This document shows, piece after piece, positions 1 through 11,539 of a stretch of 64,000 nt of DNA; the stretch's first letter is position 1; each line of letters starts with the position of its first letter. The position numbers were made by a program, and so were the translations under genes. The stretch lies in assembly GCF_030272615.1 (NCBI RefSeq), contig NC_081415.1, positions 507,235,373-507,299,372 of the forward strand, given 5' to 3'. This stretch comes from Cryptomeria japonica (Eukaryota > Streptophyta > Pinopsida > Cupressales > Cupressaceae). Below the pieces are notes generated by a model, which searched no databases, was not told the origin of the DNA, and was given only the letters and a program-made list of their open reading frames with translations.

Positions 1-1310
1 ATTAATGAGATTACTATCCTCTATCAACCTACCCAGACAAGATTGTCAATACTGAGATCCACCATCATCGACTTCTGTATATATGATTTGTTCTATCCAC
101 TAAGGAGCCACATGTCTTCATATTCTTTGTCCAGATTAGATGCTCATGGTCAGTCAAATTCTATGTGGACAATCAGGTTGCTTAGATCAGTTAATCTTCA
201 TGCTGTGACTAACCTTCCTGTTATACGAACATGTTGCACATATCGGGTTGATACTAAACACTTATCCAGATCTACTCTATCAACTAGATTTTTCTTTCCT
301 CATGTTCATCGCCATAGTTATCCTAAACAAGAACATCCATATCAGATGACCACATATCAGAATACCATTAACTATCGACATAGGAAAATCATGCTGAAAT
401 GATAGTATAAGTCATTCTGATGACATACTGTCAACCTCCCTTTATCGGCATAGGTATTCCAAAACTCAAACTCCATGGTGACAAACTTCATCGGCATAGG
501 TTACTCTGATGATAACCTCACCTTTGATTTCCCTTATCACCCTAAGCTATCCCAAAAAACAATCTCCATGTTGACACACCTTATTGACATAAGTTACCGC
601 GAACACAACCCCATCAAAACAACCAACACTATTAGATTAACATCTGGACACTAACCCATCAATAAAAACTTATTCCGATGACCCAACATGAACAAGCATC
701 GACATAGTTATTCCAAAATCGCATACCCACAATCCTTTAACATATCGACATATGTTATTTCGATAAACTTACCAAGGGGTCTTCTCTTCATTTTCCTCTA
801 TTGAAATAGTTTGGTCTATTGACATAGTGGGAATTTGTCATTCCACCTTCAATAAATACTCTGATACACATCCTCGGTCTCCTGGTCGACATAGCTATTC
901 CGATACAATGATGTCAGAGTAGTTTGTTTTATCGATTTTACACAAAATTGCTACTTTGCCTATGTTCAGCTATTCTGATAAGATAACTTCACCTGCACAA
1001 CACTTGATCGACTAAGTTATCCCGATATGATAACTTCACCTGCACAATACTTGATCAGTCAAGTTATCCCGATATGATCACTCTGCAACCTACAACACTT
1101 GTTTCTCTGCATCCTCCAACACTTGTTTCTTTGCAATTTCTTGGCATCCTTGCAACACTTGTTTCTCTGCATCCTCTTGGCATCCTTGCAACACTTGTTT
1201 ACATCAATGACATAATGCCAACATCAATAAAATATGATTTCATCGTAATTATTTGTTTATGGGGATGTGATAGTGCTTTAGGTGATTTTAGTAACAAATT
1301 AGGTTTGTAA
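1..1310. repeat. Degenerate repeat field with short tandem blocks
   Basis: No credible gene is seen; the open frames at 43-402 and 1074-1310 match no family I know. The stretch is full of diverged copies of a phrase around TCGACATAG or TCGGCATAGG, usually followed by TTATTCCGAT. Near 979-1078 a unit of about 48 bases is repeated about twice (cores CACCTGCACAA and AAGTTATCCCGATATG). At about 1090-1200 another block repeats CAACACTTGTTTCTCTGCAT with a GGCATCCTTG spacer. It looks like an eroded satellite or the internal repeats of a transposon. Confidence 0.5.
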
Positions 1311-1651
1311 ATGTTGTTTTCTATTTTGAACCTTATCCTCCCTATTCATGATTTGTATTCAATTATTGTTAGGCTTAGGATTAAGGTTTAATTAGGATTA
1401 GGGTTAGGGTTCATTTAAGATCGAGATTAAGTTAGGATTTAGATATGGTTATAATTAATGTTACCATTCAATTAGGATGGAGAATATATATTGCTAGGAT
1501 CAGGGTTACATTTTTACTAGATATTTCATAGTGTATTTTACATAGATTTTTGAATGGGTTCATTCTTGTTGCAAATGCCATCTCCATTAATTTGAAAGTG
1601 GAGACATAAGAGGAAATAGATCATAATGTTTCTGGTTTTTCTACACAAGGT
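1311..1651. other. AT-rich spacer, nothing recognised
   Basis: No coding frame or element end is seen. It contains a short run of GGATTAGGGTTAGGG-like words near 1395-1412, which is too short and irregular to be a telomere array. It may be the 5' leader of the LINE fragment that follows. Confidence 0.3.
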
Positions 1652-2550
1652 GTGATATGTCGATTTAGGGATATTTGGCCTAGCCTTCCTCAGCTAAATA
1701 CTTGGATCTCAGAACATTGGGAGCCTCTTATTACTGGTAAAGTACATATTTTCCCCATAGCTAAGAGGTTTTTTATTGCAAAGTTTGATAACGCCCAGGA
1801 TATAAATAAAATTTTATGTGATTATTATTTTAACTGGGAGGACAGATTTTTGTTGATGATTAAGCCTTGGCACTCCGATTTCAACCCTTCTTCCAAAACA
1901 TTTAAAAAGATCTTGATTTGGGTTCGGTTCTACCCCTTCATTTATGGGTTGATATTATTTTAGAGGAAGTGGGTGATGCCCTTGGAGATTTTTTGATGGT
2001 GGACAATGAATCATCTGATATTTTTCACTCTAGTTTTGCCCAGATTCTGGTTGAAATGGATGTTTCAAAAGGGTTGCCTGTTGAGATATTACTCAAATAT
2101 TCTAAGGGTTGTTGGGTTAAACCTTTGGACTATCAAGGGATTCCCTTCCAGTGTAGAAGATGTTTTAAAATAGGTCATGTGGCTGGACAATGTGGATTTG
2201 AGAAAAAGGCAATTATGACTACATGGTAGAAAGGTATTTCTCAACGACATTATATGATTGAGAAGAAATCTGAGAAACATAGGAGTTTTTCTCAAGTGGT
2301 TGCGATGGAATCACAGGGTCTTGGGGCATCCTCTTCAGATGTCCAAAATGGTGGGGTTGCTAAAGTTATGCAATATTATCATGTTGAAACCCCTAAAGAG
2401 AGAGAGAATGGGTCTCAAGCTACAATTTTTGGTGATAACATTCCGGCTATCAAATCTGGTAGCTTTTCTAACAATGCCTTGACTGTAGGGAGGAAAATTG
2501 ATGATATCTCTGAGACAGTGGAGACTCTTTCTGTAGGTATTCATTCTTAG
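1652..2550 (+). pseudogene. L1-type LINE ORF1 fragment (DUF4283-like plus CCHC zinc knuckle)
   Basis: The first part (1652-1960) reads like the DUF4283 domain of plant LINE ORF1 proteins, with FDNAQDINKIL and WEDRFLLMIKPW. The reading shifts frame near 1925-1935, inside IWVRF/LPLHLWVDIILEE. The second part (1918-2229) carries GDALGDFL and a CCHC_4-type knuckle, CRRCFKIGHVAGQC, at about 2150-2192. A TAG at 2227-2229 is followed by the same frame to 2550, which is Ser/Gly-rich. ORF1 proteins bind LINE RNA and act as chaperones in the transposition particle. No endonuclease-RT ORF2 follows, so this is a truncated, dead copy. The domain call is by eye from the knuckle and the conserved WVRLP...LHLW block. 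Confidence 0.72.
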
Positions 2551-4701
2551 GATAATGGTGGTCTTGCACTAGTTTGGCATGGTAAGGCAACGCAAGTGGA
2601 AGAGGGCTATATTTCTATTAAGGGTAAGAAAGATAAGTTCTCTAAGCTCTTTTTTGACATGACTCTTTGCTCCCACAAGAGTAGCTCTAAATGTAAATAT
2701 TGATGGTTCTTGGTTGGGGGCTGGATTTAGGTTGGCTGTTCTTTTTGTAGCTTTTGTTTTTGGTTATGGGAGCCTATTTTTAAAACCCATGTATATGTCT
2801 GAGTAGAGGAAAAAGTGAGAGCGAGTATGGAAACCCTAATCCCACTCCCATACACACTCACAAAATATGAAAGAGCCTAGGGAGGTGACACACTTTGGGC
2901 TACTTCTTATGTGGAAGAGAGAGACGAGGATCACCTCTTAGGTTTTCTATTCCTGATTAATGAGGGATATGAATGATGCAAAAATACAATCTAACCTAGA
3001 ATGCAAGTAAGAAAGCAAATCCTAATATGAGAATGCAGATCAAAGGACAACTGACATACTGCTGAAAAGTACAAATCCAGAAGGAAAAATCAGAGGTGCA
3101 CCTATGTCTGAAATCTTAGCAGAAATGTCTGGGACCAAGGTGCCACGCCACTGTCTCGATTCTACAAGTCTAGAGCTGCAACTGGCAGGATGGGTTCTGA
3201 AGCCTGCAAGACACTATTTTGCCAAATCCTACTGACAGAGGGTAGAACCATTGCGCCACACCACTATCCTGGGCAAGACTAGGGTGCCACACCCTTTTCC
3301 TTAGGGTTTTTGTTGAGATATACAACCAAAAACTATTTCTATGTGCTCTTCGAGTCCCAAAACTTCCAACGATGCTCGGATCCGAACCTGTACGTAAAGC
3401 TGAAAAAACAGTGTTTGGGGTGGCTATATAGGGTTTTGCCTTAGTCAAACCCCTGTGTTGGTGATTTACACCTCCACAAATAGCCGATAATTTATTGAAA
3501 ATGTGTGTGCAAGAACCTTGTGTACATGCAAGATCCTAAAATGAAAGCAAACAATCTAGAGCAACCCTAAAGAGTAAACCCTAATTGCTTATAATTGACC
3601 AAGTAAATGCTCTAAATCCACGATGCATAGTGATCTAAAATATGAATATGAATCAAAATGAAGCTTATGTAAAGACATGAAAACAACATGAAACCATACC
3701 CAACCCCAAGGTAGAGGTACAAGCCAATCATTAGTCGATGATCTCCTATTGTTCTTCTACATCTTCAAAATCCCCCAATTGATAAAATGATGCTTGATAA
3801 GTGTTTGGTGGATGAATGTTGAATGTTGTTGAAGACTTCAAAGATCTACTATTTCTCTGCAAAGAAGGCTCTTATGCTCCAATAAACCTGCTCTTAGATT
3901 CTTAGAAGAAGACCTCTTCAAATGAAGAAAGAGAGCTCTTAAGTATGAAACCCTAGATCTTAATTTCATGTTTAGGCTGACCTAGGATTTGAATTTCTTG
4001 CTGATCTTTTGGGGTTAAGTATTATTATATCATAGGATTATGCTCCCAAAATTTTGGGGAAAAAGCCGAGGACCATGTGCATTCCCACCATGGTCCGACC
4101 AAATTTTTGAGGCTGTTAGATATGATGTTATTAGAGTGCATCCCAAAGTTACAATTGATTTCGAGATGTTTTGATATGCGAAATTGGGCCTAAACGGTCG
4201 AAATAAGACATAATTAGTGTTTATGATTAAATGATTTATTGAAGGAATAAGATGAAAAGGGGTACGCTTAGGGTAAAGGGCCCAACTTTATAACATGTAA
4301 AGTGATGAAACATGACTTTAGATTAAATTAAATTAATTAATTAAATGCTTAAAGGGGAATTAGAAATGCAAGATGCAAGACACACTAAGGCAGGTGCTAG
4401 CATACGTGTGAAATTGTACTACCCTAGCAAGGGTGTACAATTTAGGACACTACAATGGCTATGAGAGTCAAAATAACACATGGTTGTCTAGTGCTTTCAT
4501 GTTCCTTTTGTTATGAAAACTTTCTGGTTGAGGGTTCTAGATCCATTCAAAATTTGATTGTAAAGGGTTTTGGGTCCTTTCAAAACCTGTTTTTGCCTTA
4601 ATAAAAAACATTAGAGTGAAAATAGGAATTTTTTAATGACTAAATGAAATAGTTTGATTTTTTATTTAATTTAATTTAAATAGTGTGAATCAAAACTCTT
4701 T
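2551..4701. other. Non-coding stretch, possibly an old minus-strand LTR ending near 4454
   Basis: No coding frame has family features; the minus frame at 3170-3448 is unsupported. Read on the minus strand, the segment starting at 4454 begins TGTAGTGTCCTAAATTGTAC, which looks like an LTR 5' end, and the DNA to its left is AT-rich with oligo-A and AATTAATTAATTAAA runs. I could not find the other LTR end or a target duplication, so an LTR is only a suspicion. Bases 4455-4701 hold nothing recognised. Confidence 0.3.
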
Positions 4702-4706
4702 AAAAT

Positions 4707-5045
4707 TGAAGAAGTTAATAAATACAACTTCAGAGATCCCAAGAACACCTGCAAGAAAAATACACGTCACAAGAGAAGAATGGAAGCCAAAAAACAATAA
4801 TGGCTCCGAAAAAAAATATTATCATTCAAAGAGGGAATAAAATAAAAAGTACAATACAATCCTTATAAAAGGAGAATATGCAACCCTAAAGTTGTGCAAC
4901 CCTAAATAAACCCTAAAGGGATAAAGTGCATTTAATTATTAAATACCTACCATATTATTAAATGCCTAAGTTTAGCTTAAGCATAGAGTATAATAGACTA
5001 ATAATTAAATAAATAATTATTAGCTAATATATGATAAATCTAACA
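4707..5045 (-). repeat. E1 3' LTR (339 bp)
   Basis: It matches 11540-11855 along its length. Read on the minus strand it starts TGTTAGATTTATC and ends CTTCA, giving the usual TG...CA ends. Compared with the 5' LTR it has a short extra CCCTAAAGTTGTGCAA stretch near 4882-4900. AAAAT precedes it at 4702-4706. Confidence 0.92.
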
Positions 5046-5060
5046 CCCCCCCTTAAGATG
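5046..5060 (-). other. E1 polypurine tract
   Basis: On the minus strand CATCTTAAGGGGGGG lies directly before the TG of the 3' LTR. This is the expected position and composition of the plus-strand primer tract of an LTR retrotransposon. Confidence 0.82.
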
Positions 5061-5344
5061 AATTTACGGAGTAGCTAAAAAACTAAATGCATGAAGCAAA
5101 AAATGCAACTACATGATGAAGGCAAATTTAGGTCCTGACAACAAAGCCTGATGAGGTACCCAATCACAACCAAATGTCTATGAATCGGAGAAATAGAGAA
5201 AACCACGTGGGAAAAAACTCTTCTCAAAAAGAGATGGAAAAAACATGCTATAAAAAACATGAAGGAAGGAAGGCCTCAATGAGACCCCCCAAGGAAAACT
5301 TCCTTCACCCTAAGCATAGAGCACAACTAAAGGTAGCGCAGAGA

Positions 5345-6057
5345 TGCGAAAGGTTTAGTGAAGATGTCCGCAACCTGCTCCTTTGTAGGAATGTACTCCA
5401 AGATGAAAAAGCCATCCTGAATCAACTATTTGATGAAGTACATGTGAAGCTCAATGTGTTTAGTCCTCTGGTGCTCCATTGGGTTTCAGAAATGTGAATG
5501 GCACTTTGATTGTCACACCCAAGAATAGTGGGACTATCAGGAGGGAACTCAAACTCAATCTTCAACTGTCAAAGACATAAAACCTCCTGACTAGCTAACA
5601 CCGTTGCTCGACACTCAGCCTCTGTAGATGATAATGCAAGAGCAAACTGCTTCTTGCAAGACCATGTGATTGGGCCATAACCAAGGCAAAAACCAAAGCT
5701 AGAAGTAGACTTCTGATCATGAGCATCACCAACCCAATCTGAGTCAGTGAAGCCAACAATGTGAGGGGATCCTAAAGTATAGTGAATGCCAAACTATGTA
5801 GTGCCCCGAATGTACCTCAAAATATGTTTGGCATCTTGACAATGTCTCTCATGGGGATCATGGGAGAACCTAGAGACAAGACCAACTGCAAAGGAAAGAT
5901 CTAGGCGTGTATGTGTCAGGTACAACAAACTGCCAACCAATTGCCTGTATAAGGTAGGATCCACGGAAGGTGTAGAACAAGTGGCAGACAAAACAACACC
6001 TGACTGAAAAGGTGTGGGTGCAGGCTTGCAAGAAAGCATGTCAAATATGTGAAGCAT
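5345..6057 (-). pseudogene. E1 RT connection and RNase H, broken
   Basis: The piece at 5794-6057 carries the copia RT-RNase H connection: DPTLYRQLVGSLLYL, then HTRLDLSFAV and AKHILRYIRGT. Further left, in shifting frames, are remnants of RNase H: RTKHIELHMYFI near 5440 and EQVADIFTKPF near 5360, both standard at the copia C-terminus. RNase H removes the RNA strand during reverse transcription. Several stops and frameshifts lie between the pieces. The open frame on the plus strand at 5174-5497 is only a shadow of this gene. Confidence 0.8.
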
Positions 6058-6189
6058 ATGAAGAGCATACTTCTACTGAAGTATGGAAATCCCATCAGAA
6101 GAGTGAATAACCTATAGGCCCAAAAAATAGTGCAGAAGGCCAAGATCCCTCATCTCAAACTGCTCCATCAAAGCTCTCTGAATATCCTG

Positions 6190-6737
6190 CATCAAGGAGG
6201 ACGAGCTATCGGTAATGATGAGATCGTCAACATATAGCACAAGGATATATATATCATCCCCCTAACATTGAATATAAACTGTGGGATTAGAATGATAATG
6301 TTTGAAGAGTGTGGAGAGCAAGAAGGAGTATGTCTTCTCATACCAGACCTGAGGGGCCTATTTGAGACTGTATAATGAACATCGAAGTCTGCAAACCAAA
6401 GAGGAATCCTACACAAATCCTTGAGGCTGCTCCATATAGATCTCCTCATGAAGGTCTCCATACATGAAGGTACTCTTCCATCTTAAAAACTGTCCATCCC
6501 TGTGAAGCTGCAAGTGAAAGTACAAAGAGAATAAAATTCATCTTGGTGACAGGAGCAAAGGTCTCAAAGTAATCAATACCCTCCACCTGAGAAAACCCCT
6601 TTGCAACAAGATGAACCATATACTTATTAATAGAACCATCTACAACATACTTGGTACGGTACACCCACTTCCATCGAACCAAGTTTCTTCCTTTCAGAAG
6701 AGTACAAAGATCCCAAGTATGATTCTTTATCAAATAA
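6190..6737 (-). pseudogene. E1 reverse transcriptase, part left of the nested solo LTR
   Basis: Residues read LIKNHTWDLC, then KWVYRTKYVVDGS, AKGFSQVEGIDYFETFAPVTK and SLAASQGWTVFKME. These are the classic copia RT N-terminal motifs (usually NxTWxLV, KWVFKxKxxxDG, AKGFxQxxGIDYxETFAPV, WxxxQMDV). The aspartate of the MDV motif is replaced (FKMEEY), which would remove one catalytic residue. The YVDD region to the left is not readable in one frame. The gene continues right of S1 at 7895. Confidence 0.85.
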
Positions 6738-6742
6738 GAATA

Positions 6743-7894
6743 TGTTGGCATTTTGATGATGTTTTGATTGTCATTGATGGACACACACTTTCTTGATGTA
6801 TGAGTTATGCTCAACTGGTAATTGTTCCAACCGGTATTGTGTATTATTGAATGAATAGTCTTTAGACTATTGGTATTTTGCAGAAGATGGTTTACCGGTC
6901 ACAGATTGACTGAAGATCATAAGCGGTATGAAGCCCCCAAGCAGTTCGAGGTTCTCAAGCGGTACGAAGGACCCAAGCAGTAGTTAACTTTTGATCGGAA
7001 CACTACGATCTTCCAGTCTTCATTTTTTGAGAACCAGTAATTGGTATATTGTATTAATCGGCATATATCTGTGATGAGTTACCAACCGGTATTATTGTAA
7101 TGTGTGATGAGTTATCATCCATCAACACTTTGGTGTTATGTTTGTGCTGCATTACCAAATGTGTCTAGATGCACTGTACCTAGGAACTTTTAGTCTAATT
7201 CTATTGGATTGACATGAAATCAGATTCCTTTATAAGGACATCATGTCTAGGGTTTGCATGTATGAGATATAGAATAGAAAAGGCTATGTGCTATCATAGA
7301 AGAGAAGATTAGGTCTGTGTGAAGAGATAGAGAGTGGAGATATTGAAGACTGAAGTAATGCTGAAATGCATTAACAATGAGCTATCAAGGATCTAATTAA
7401 GCATACTATGCTATTATCTAGATCATTCACTTGTTGATTACTAATATCTTTGACAAGTCTGAAACCCTTAACTGGGTAGGCCCAGCAAAGCCTTTGTAAA
7501 TCCTCTAACAAGGTGGTTCACAATTGTGGATCTGAAATCCTTTAACAAGGTAGTCTTTAACAGGACTTATCTCCTAACAGAGATCTTGATTCCTAACACG
7601 ATCTGTTCTGGTGAAGAACATTGTATGACCTTAACCTGTCTGGTTACTATTCTACAGATAGTTACTTGTGAGTTTCTACTCACCATGGTTTTTCCCATTT
7701 GGGTTTCCATGTCAAATATCATGTTATGGTGATTGTGCTTTTGTGGGTGAATGCTTTGTTTTCTATTTGGTTTGCACTTATCTTAACCAATTTATTAGTG
7801 AATCTGTTGCACTGATTATCCACTAAACTGTTTAAAAGATTGATTATAGTATTTTTTGGTATACTAATTCACCCCCCCCTCTTAGTATTCATCA
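6743..7894 (+). mobile_element. S1: copia solo LTR nested in the E1 RT gene
   Basis: The 1152-bp segment begins TGTTGGCATTTTGATGATG and ends CCTCTTAGTATTCATCA. It is flanked by the 5-bp duplication GAATA (6738-6742 and 7895-7899). It has no internal coding region, so it is a solo LTR left by LTR-LTR recombination. Its start resembles the LTR of E6 (TATTGGCATTGTG), it carries the same ACCGGTA words, and the CCCATTTGGGTTTCC block near its 3' end matches the E6 design. Skipping the insert and one GAATA makes the flanking E1 RT frames continuous, which confirms the borders. Frames inside it (7526-7732) are not genes. Confidence 0.93.
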
Positions 7895-9350
7895 GAATAC
7901 TCCTCATCCATGGCCCTATCCCACTCTGGGTGACCTGTCGCCTCTGAAAATTTATGAGGATCATCCAAAATGGCATGACTCAAAAGACTAGAACTAGATG
8001 TATGTGCATGAGTTTGATGAGTGTCTGAAGGATCACCTGCCATAGAACCAACGACATCAACTATAAACCGGGCCCACTTGGGCAAAGGCTGAGCTACGGG
8101 TGTTGGTGGATATGGATGACCACCTTTGCATCATCCTCAAGGAATAAGGATTCCTCAAAAGATGAAGAGGGATGAGGATCTAGTGAGGGAGAAGCTGGTG
8201 ATGGAGAATCCATCAGAGGAAGGCGCTCATCAAATTGGACATCCCACCTAAATAGGACCTCTCAAGAATCAGGATCAAACAACCTGTATGCCTTAACATC
8301 CTCACAGTAGCCAACAAATATGAGTGGTCGGCTCTTCCTATCCATGGCTTTCCTCTAAGCATTTGGAATAAATGCCCAAGCCTCACTACCAAAAACTCAA
8401 AATGATGAAACATCAGGCTCGACATGGAACCAAGCCTCCTCATGAGTCATCTGGTGTAATGCCTTATGAGGCATCTGATTCTGAATATATGTGGCACAAT
8501 TAAATGCCTCAGCCTAAAAAGTAGACTGCATAAAACGTGACTGAAGCAAACAAATAGCCATTTCCTGTGGTGTTTTGTTCTTTCTCTTAGCAACACCATT
8601 CCGTTGAGGAGTGTGAGGAACTGATAACTGATGTTGCAAACCAAACTCTGTGCAGAAATCTATAAAATCTTGATTCACATATTCTCTCCCATTATCTATG
8701 TGTATCCTCCAGATAGAAAGACCAGACCACTTCTTTACAAATGTATTAAAGACTCAAAATGAATCAAAGACATCAGACTTGTAGTTAAGAAAGTACACCC
8801 ATGTACGTCTGGAGAAGTCATCAATGAATGTGAGCACATACTTGGACCCTGAAAAAGATGGAGTCAGAAATGACATAAGATCACTGCGTACCAACTCCAA
8901 GGGTGCCTTAACATGTGTGGCTCTACCTATAGGAAAAGGATCCCCGTGATGCTTGCCAATTGCACAACCTCGACATACACCATTAGTAGAAGATATCCAA
9001 GGGAGCCCAATCACAAGTGCCCGTGTGCTCATCTGTTGTAAATATTTGTAATTGACATGGCCAAAACATTCATGCCAAAGTATACTCACTGTATCTACAT
9101 GTGTTACAAGAGAAACACCTAAACCATTTGGACTCTGAAATCCATCAAACCTGTATAACTGAGAATCAAGATCAACACTGCCAGTAGCCACAACCAAATC
9201 AAGATCATGGAGCTCTCTAATAACCACATCATGTGGTGAGAACTTAACTATTTTACCATAGCCAGAATGACAAATCTGGTAAATAGAGAGGAGGTTTTTT
9301 GAAATGTCAGGAACCAAAAGAACATCCTGAATACAACCACTTGTCAATGG
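7895..9350 (-). pseudogene. E1 integrase and linker to RT, broken
   Basis: At 8754-9347 a clear copia integrase N-terminus is seen. It has the HHCC zinc site (LWHECFGHVNY ... CRGCAIGKHH) and the first core aspartate in LELVRSDLMSF, followed by VLTFIDDFSRRTWVYFL. After a stop, IHIDNGREYVNQDF carries the second aspartate (near 8700). The third position reads QRNGVAKRKN where the family has NGVAERKN, so the catalytic glutamate is now lysine (near 8585). The C-terminal part (FVGYCEDVKAYRLFDP, 8213-8443) and a Ser-rich linker ending PEWDRAMDEEY lead into RT. Integrase would join the cDNA to host DNA, but this copy cannot be active. Confidence 0.88.
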
Positions 9351-10487
9351 AACAATACTTGAACCTGAAACTAAAAGTTGTCCTAAGTCACCAACTGCAA
9401 TCTGTAAAGTATCACAGTGAGCAAGTGAGGTAACAAGCTCCTGAGAGTGTGTCGTATGGTGAGAAGCCCCTGAATCAATAATCCAAGTGGATTCAAAAGT
9501 AATAGCTCATGCAGAAAGCGCATGTCCTTTCTCTGTAGAAGAGGAAGAAGGCGGCTGAGGAGAAGAAATATGATTATGTTGCATGGCTTCCTCCAAAGCT
9601 TCTAATCATTTCCAACATCGAGAAATTGGATGTCCTTCCTTGCCACACAAACTGCAAAGTTCATATGATTTCTTCTTCGTCTTGGAGGAAGACTCATCAG
9701 AATTAGAAGATTTCTCTTGTTTGGGATAGGACTTTGGTTTATAATCAAACTTAGGTGGTGGCTTGGAGGGACTCTCACTGCCAGCTGAATCCTTCCTAGG
9801 TTTCAGTTTCTACCTCTTGTTCTCTTTAGATGTCTATGCAACCAATGCTTTGTTCTTTGATCCTGTGAGAGTGTCCAACTGAGATAGTTGAGCCTTCTCA
9901 CGAGTCAAGCGATCACAAAACACATCAAATGTAGGCATGGTGAAGCGTGCACCCAAGGCATCCATAGTAGAATAAAATGTAGAAGCAAATATCTAATAGG
10001 GATCTCAAAGATTAGAGAGAATTAGGTAGATACACTCTGTGTTTATCTTATTTTTACCACAACTGTGTAGGATAGATCTGGTGGTTTTAAACTTATTCAG
10101 GAAGTCCTCAATGTGAGGAAACGACTCAGGTAACAAAGAAGAGAGTTCCACCTCAATCTATAATGCTCTAAACTCATTGATGGTACCAAAAAGATCAACA
10201 AACTTGGACCACATAGCCCGAGGAGTGAGTAAACCATCAAGGTGAAAAAGCAAGTTGTCTGAAACATGTACTAAGATGACACCCATAGCCTCGTCCATCT
10301 TAATCCTATGCTGAAGAATATCAAAAGAACGCTGCAACTGAGGCTAAGCCTCATCCAAATAGAACTACAACCCTCTTGATCTGAGAAGCCTCGTCATATG
10401 AGCTTTCCGGATATGATAGTTCTGTGATGTAAGAAGCTCAATTGAAGAATCTATCATGTGTACCTATACTTGCTCCTGTTCTCGCAT
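9351..10487 (-). pseudogene. E1 gag and protease, broken
   Basis: The likely start is the ATG at 10487 (MREQEQV). A gag domain of the copia UBN2 kind follows, with LDGLLTPRAMWSKFVDLF, then DFLNKFKTTRSIL and FDVFCDRLTREKAQLSQLD. A Lys/Ser-rich stretch leads to one CCHC knuckle, CSLCGKEGHPISRC (about 9610-9660). The protease active site reads WIIDSGASHHTT (about 9455-9490), the normal copia DSG form. Gag forms the particle and the protease cuts the polyprotein. About eight stop codons interrupt the frame. Confidence 0.82.
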
Positions 10488-11527
10488 TTTTTAATTAAGT
10501 GATCTTTCAGACTAGACATAAGATGCATAAGGGGTTTGTTGTTTGAGTTTTAGGTGTTCTGATTTTCTGAAGTAAATTACAAAAAGTAGAAAATAACACC
10601 CCCACAAGATGAAAAACCAAACCCTAGTACAATAAAAAAGCCAGAAAGAAAGGTAAGAGCAAAAAAAATGCTTCAGAAAATATATTGTGTACCTAGTAAA
10701 TTTTCTAGAACAATGAACCCCAAATATGAATAGGGTTCTCCAAGACCTTTCCGACACCTATTCGTTTGCCCAAAAAAGAATCTATTTGCCCAAGTTATGG
10801 CTCGCAAAGTGCCAAAAAAATCTCTGACTTTGACAACAAAAAATAGGTAGAAAATGGAAAAATCTGCAAACCTCACCTCTAGATCTGAAAAATATCTTGA
10901 AGAGAGATTTTTGGTGCCTATTCATTTTTGAAAACCTGACTCTGTTTGCCCAAGTTATGATGAAAAAACCACCTCTAGGTCAAATAGGCCTTTAAAAAAA
11001 AAAAAAACCTCACCCTCCTGGTGGCAGGGCAGTGGTGCCCAGGCGGAGCAGCAATGAAGGTTGTGTAGGGTGGTCGGGCAATGGTGGTGGTCAGGAGACA
11101 GGGGCAGACTGGCTGTGGCGCTGCCGAGCGGTGAGGGCAACAGTTTAGAAAACTGTTGTGATGGTCGACGGTAATCGCCGAAGCTGGCAGCGATGGTTAA
11201 GAAATAACTAACGACCGATGGTTTTGTAAGTGGCTTGGGCACACTGTAAAACTGCCCAAAAATAATTTTTATTTTTTAAAAATTTGTGCCCAATAAGGGC
11301 ATAAACCAACAAAAATTTGCCAGAGCCAAAGTTTTCCAAATTGGACAAATTTTATATGAAAATGGGGGTTTTTGGGTGTTCTGAGATTAATGGTGAGGTC
11401 CGTTTGAGCCCAAAATGCCCAGGAACAAAGAAGCACCCTAGATGCAAATAAAAACTCTAAAAAAACTTGAAACCCTGGCCTCCAAAAAATCTTCTAAAAA
11501 ATCAGGAACAAGTAGCAGTAGATGTAG
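10488..11527 (-). other. E1 5' leader
   Basis: The 1-kb stretch between the gag ATG and the PBS has no supported gene. It repeats words like TTTGCCCAAGTTATG and contains an A13 run near 10988 beside a GC-richer patch (11010-11190). The minus frame at 10955-11242 is low-complexity and has no family features. Confidence 0.5.
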
Positions 11528-11539
11528 GCCCTGATACCA
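11528..11539 (-). other. E1 primer binding site (iMet type)
   Basis: On the minus strand TGGTATCAGGGC follows directly after the LTR end. It differs by one base from TGGTATCAGAGC, the common plant initiator-methionine tRNA site. Its position fixes the 5' LTR border at 11540. Confidence 0.88.

Noticed and set aside
1390-1415. Telomere-like GGGTTAGGG words
   Set aside because: Only two or three irregular repeats, and not the usual plant TTTAGGG array.
5174-5497. Plus-strand 107-codon frame
   Set aside because: It overlaps the E1 RNase H remnant on the minus strand, which explains the sequence better.
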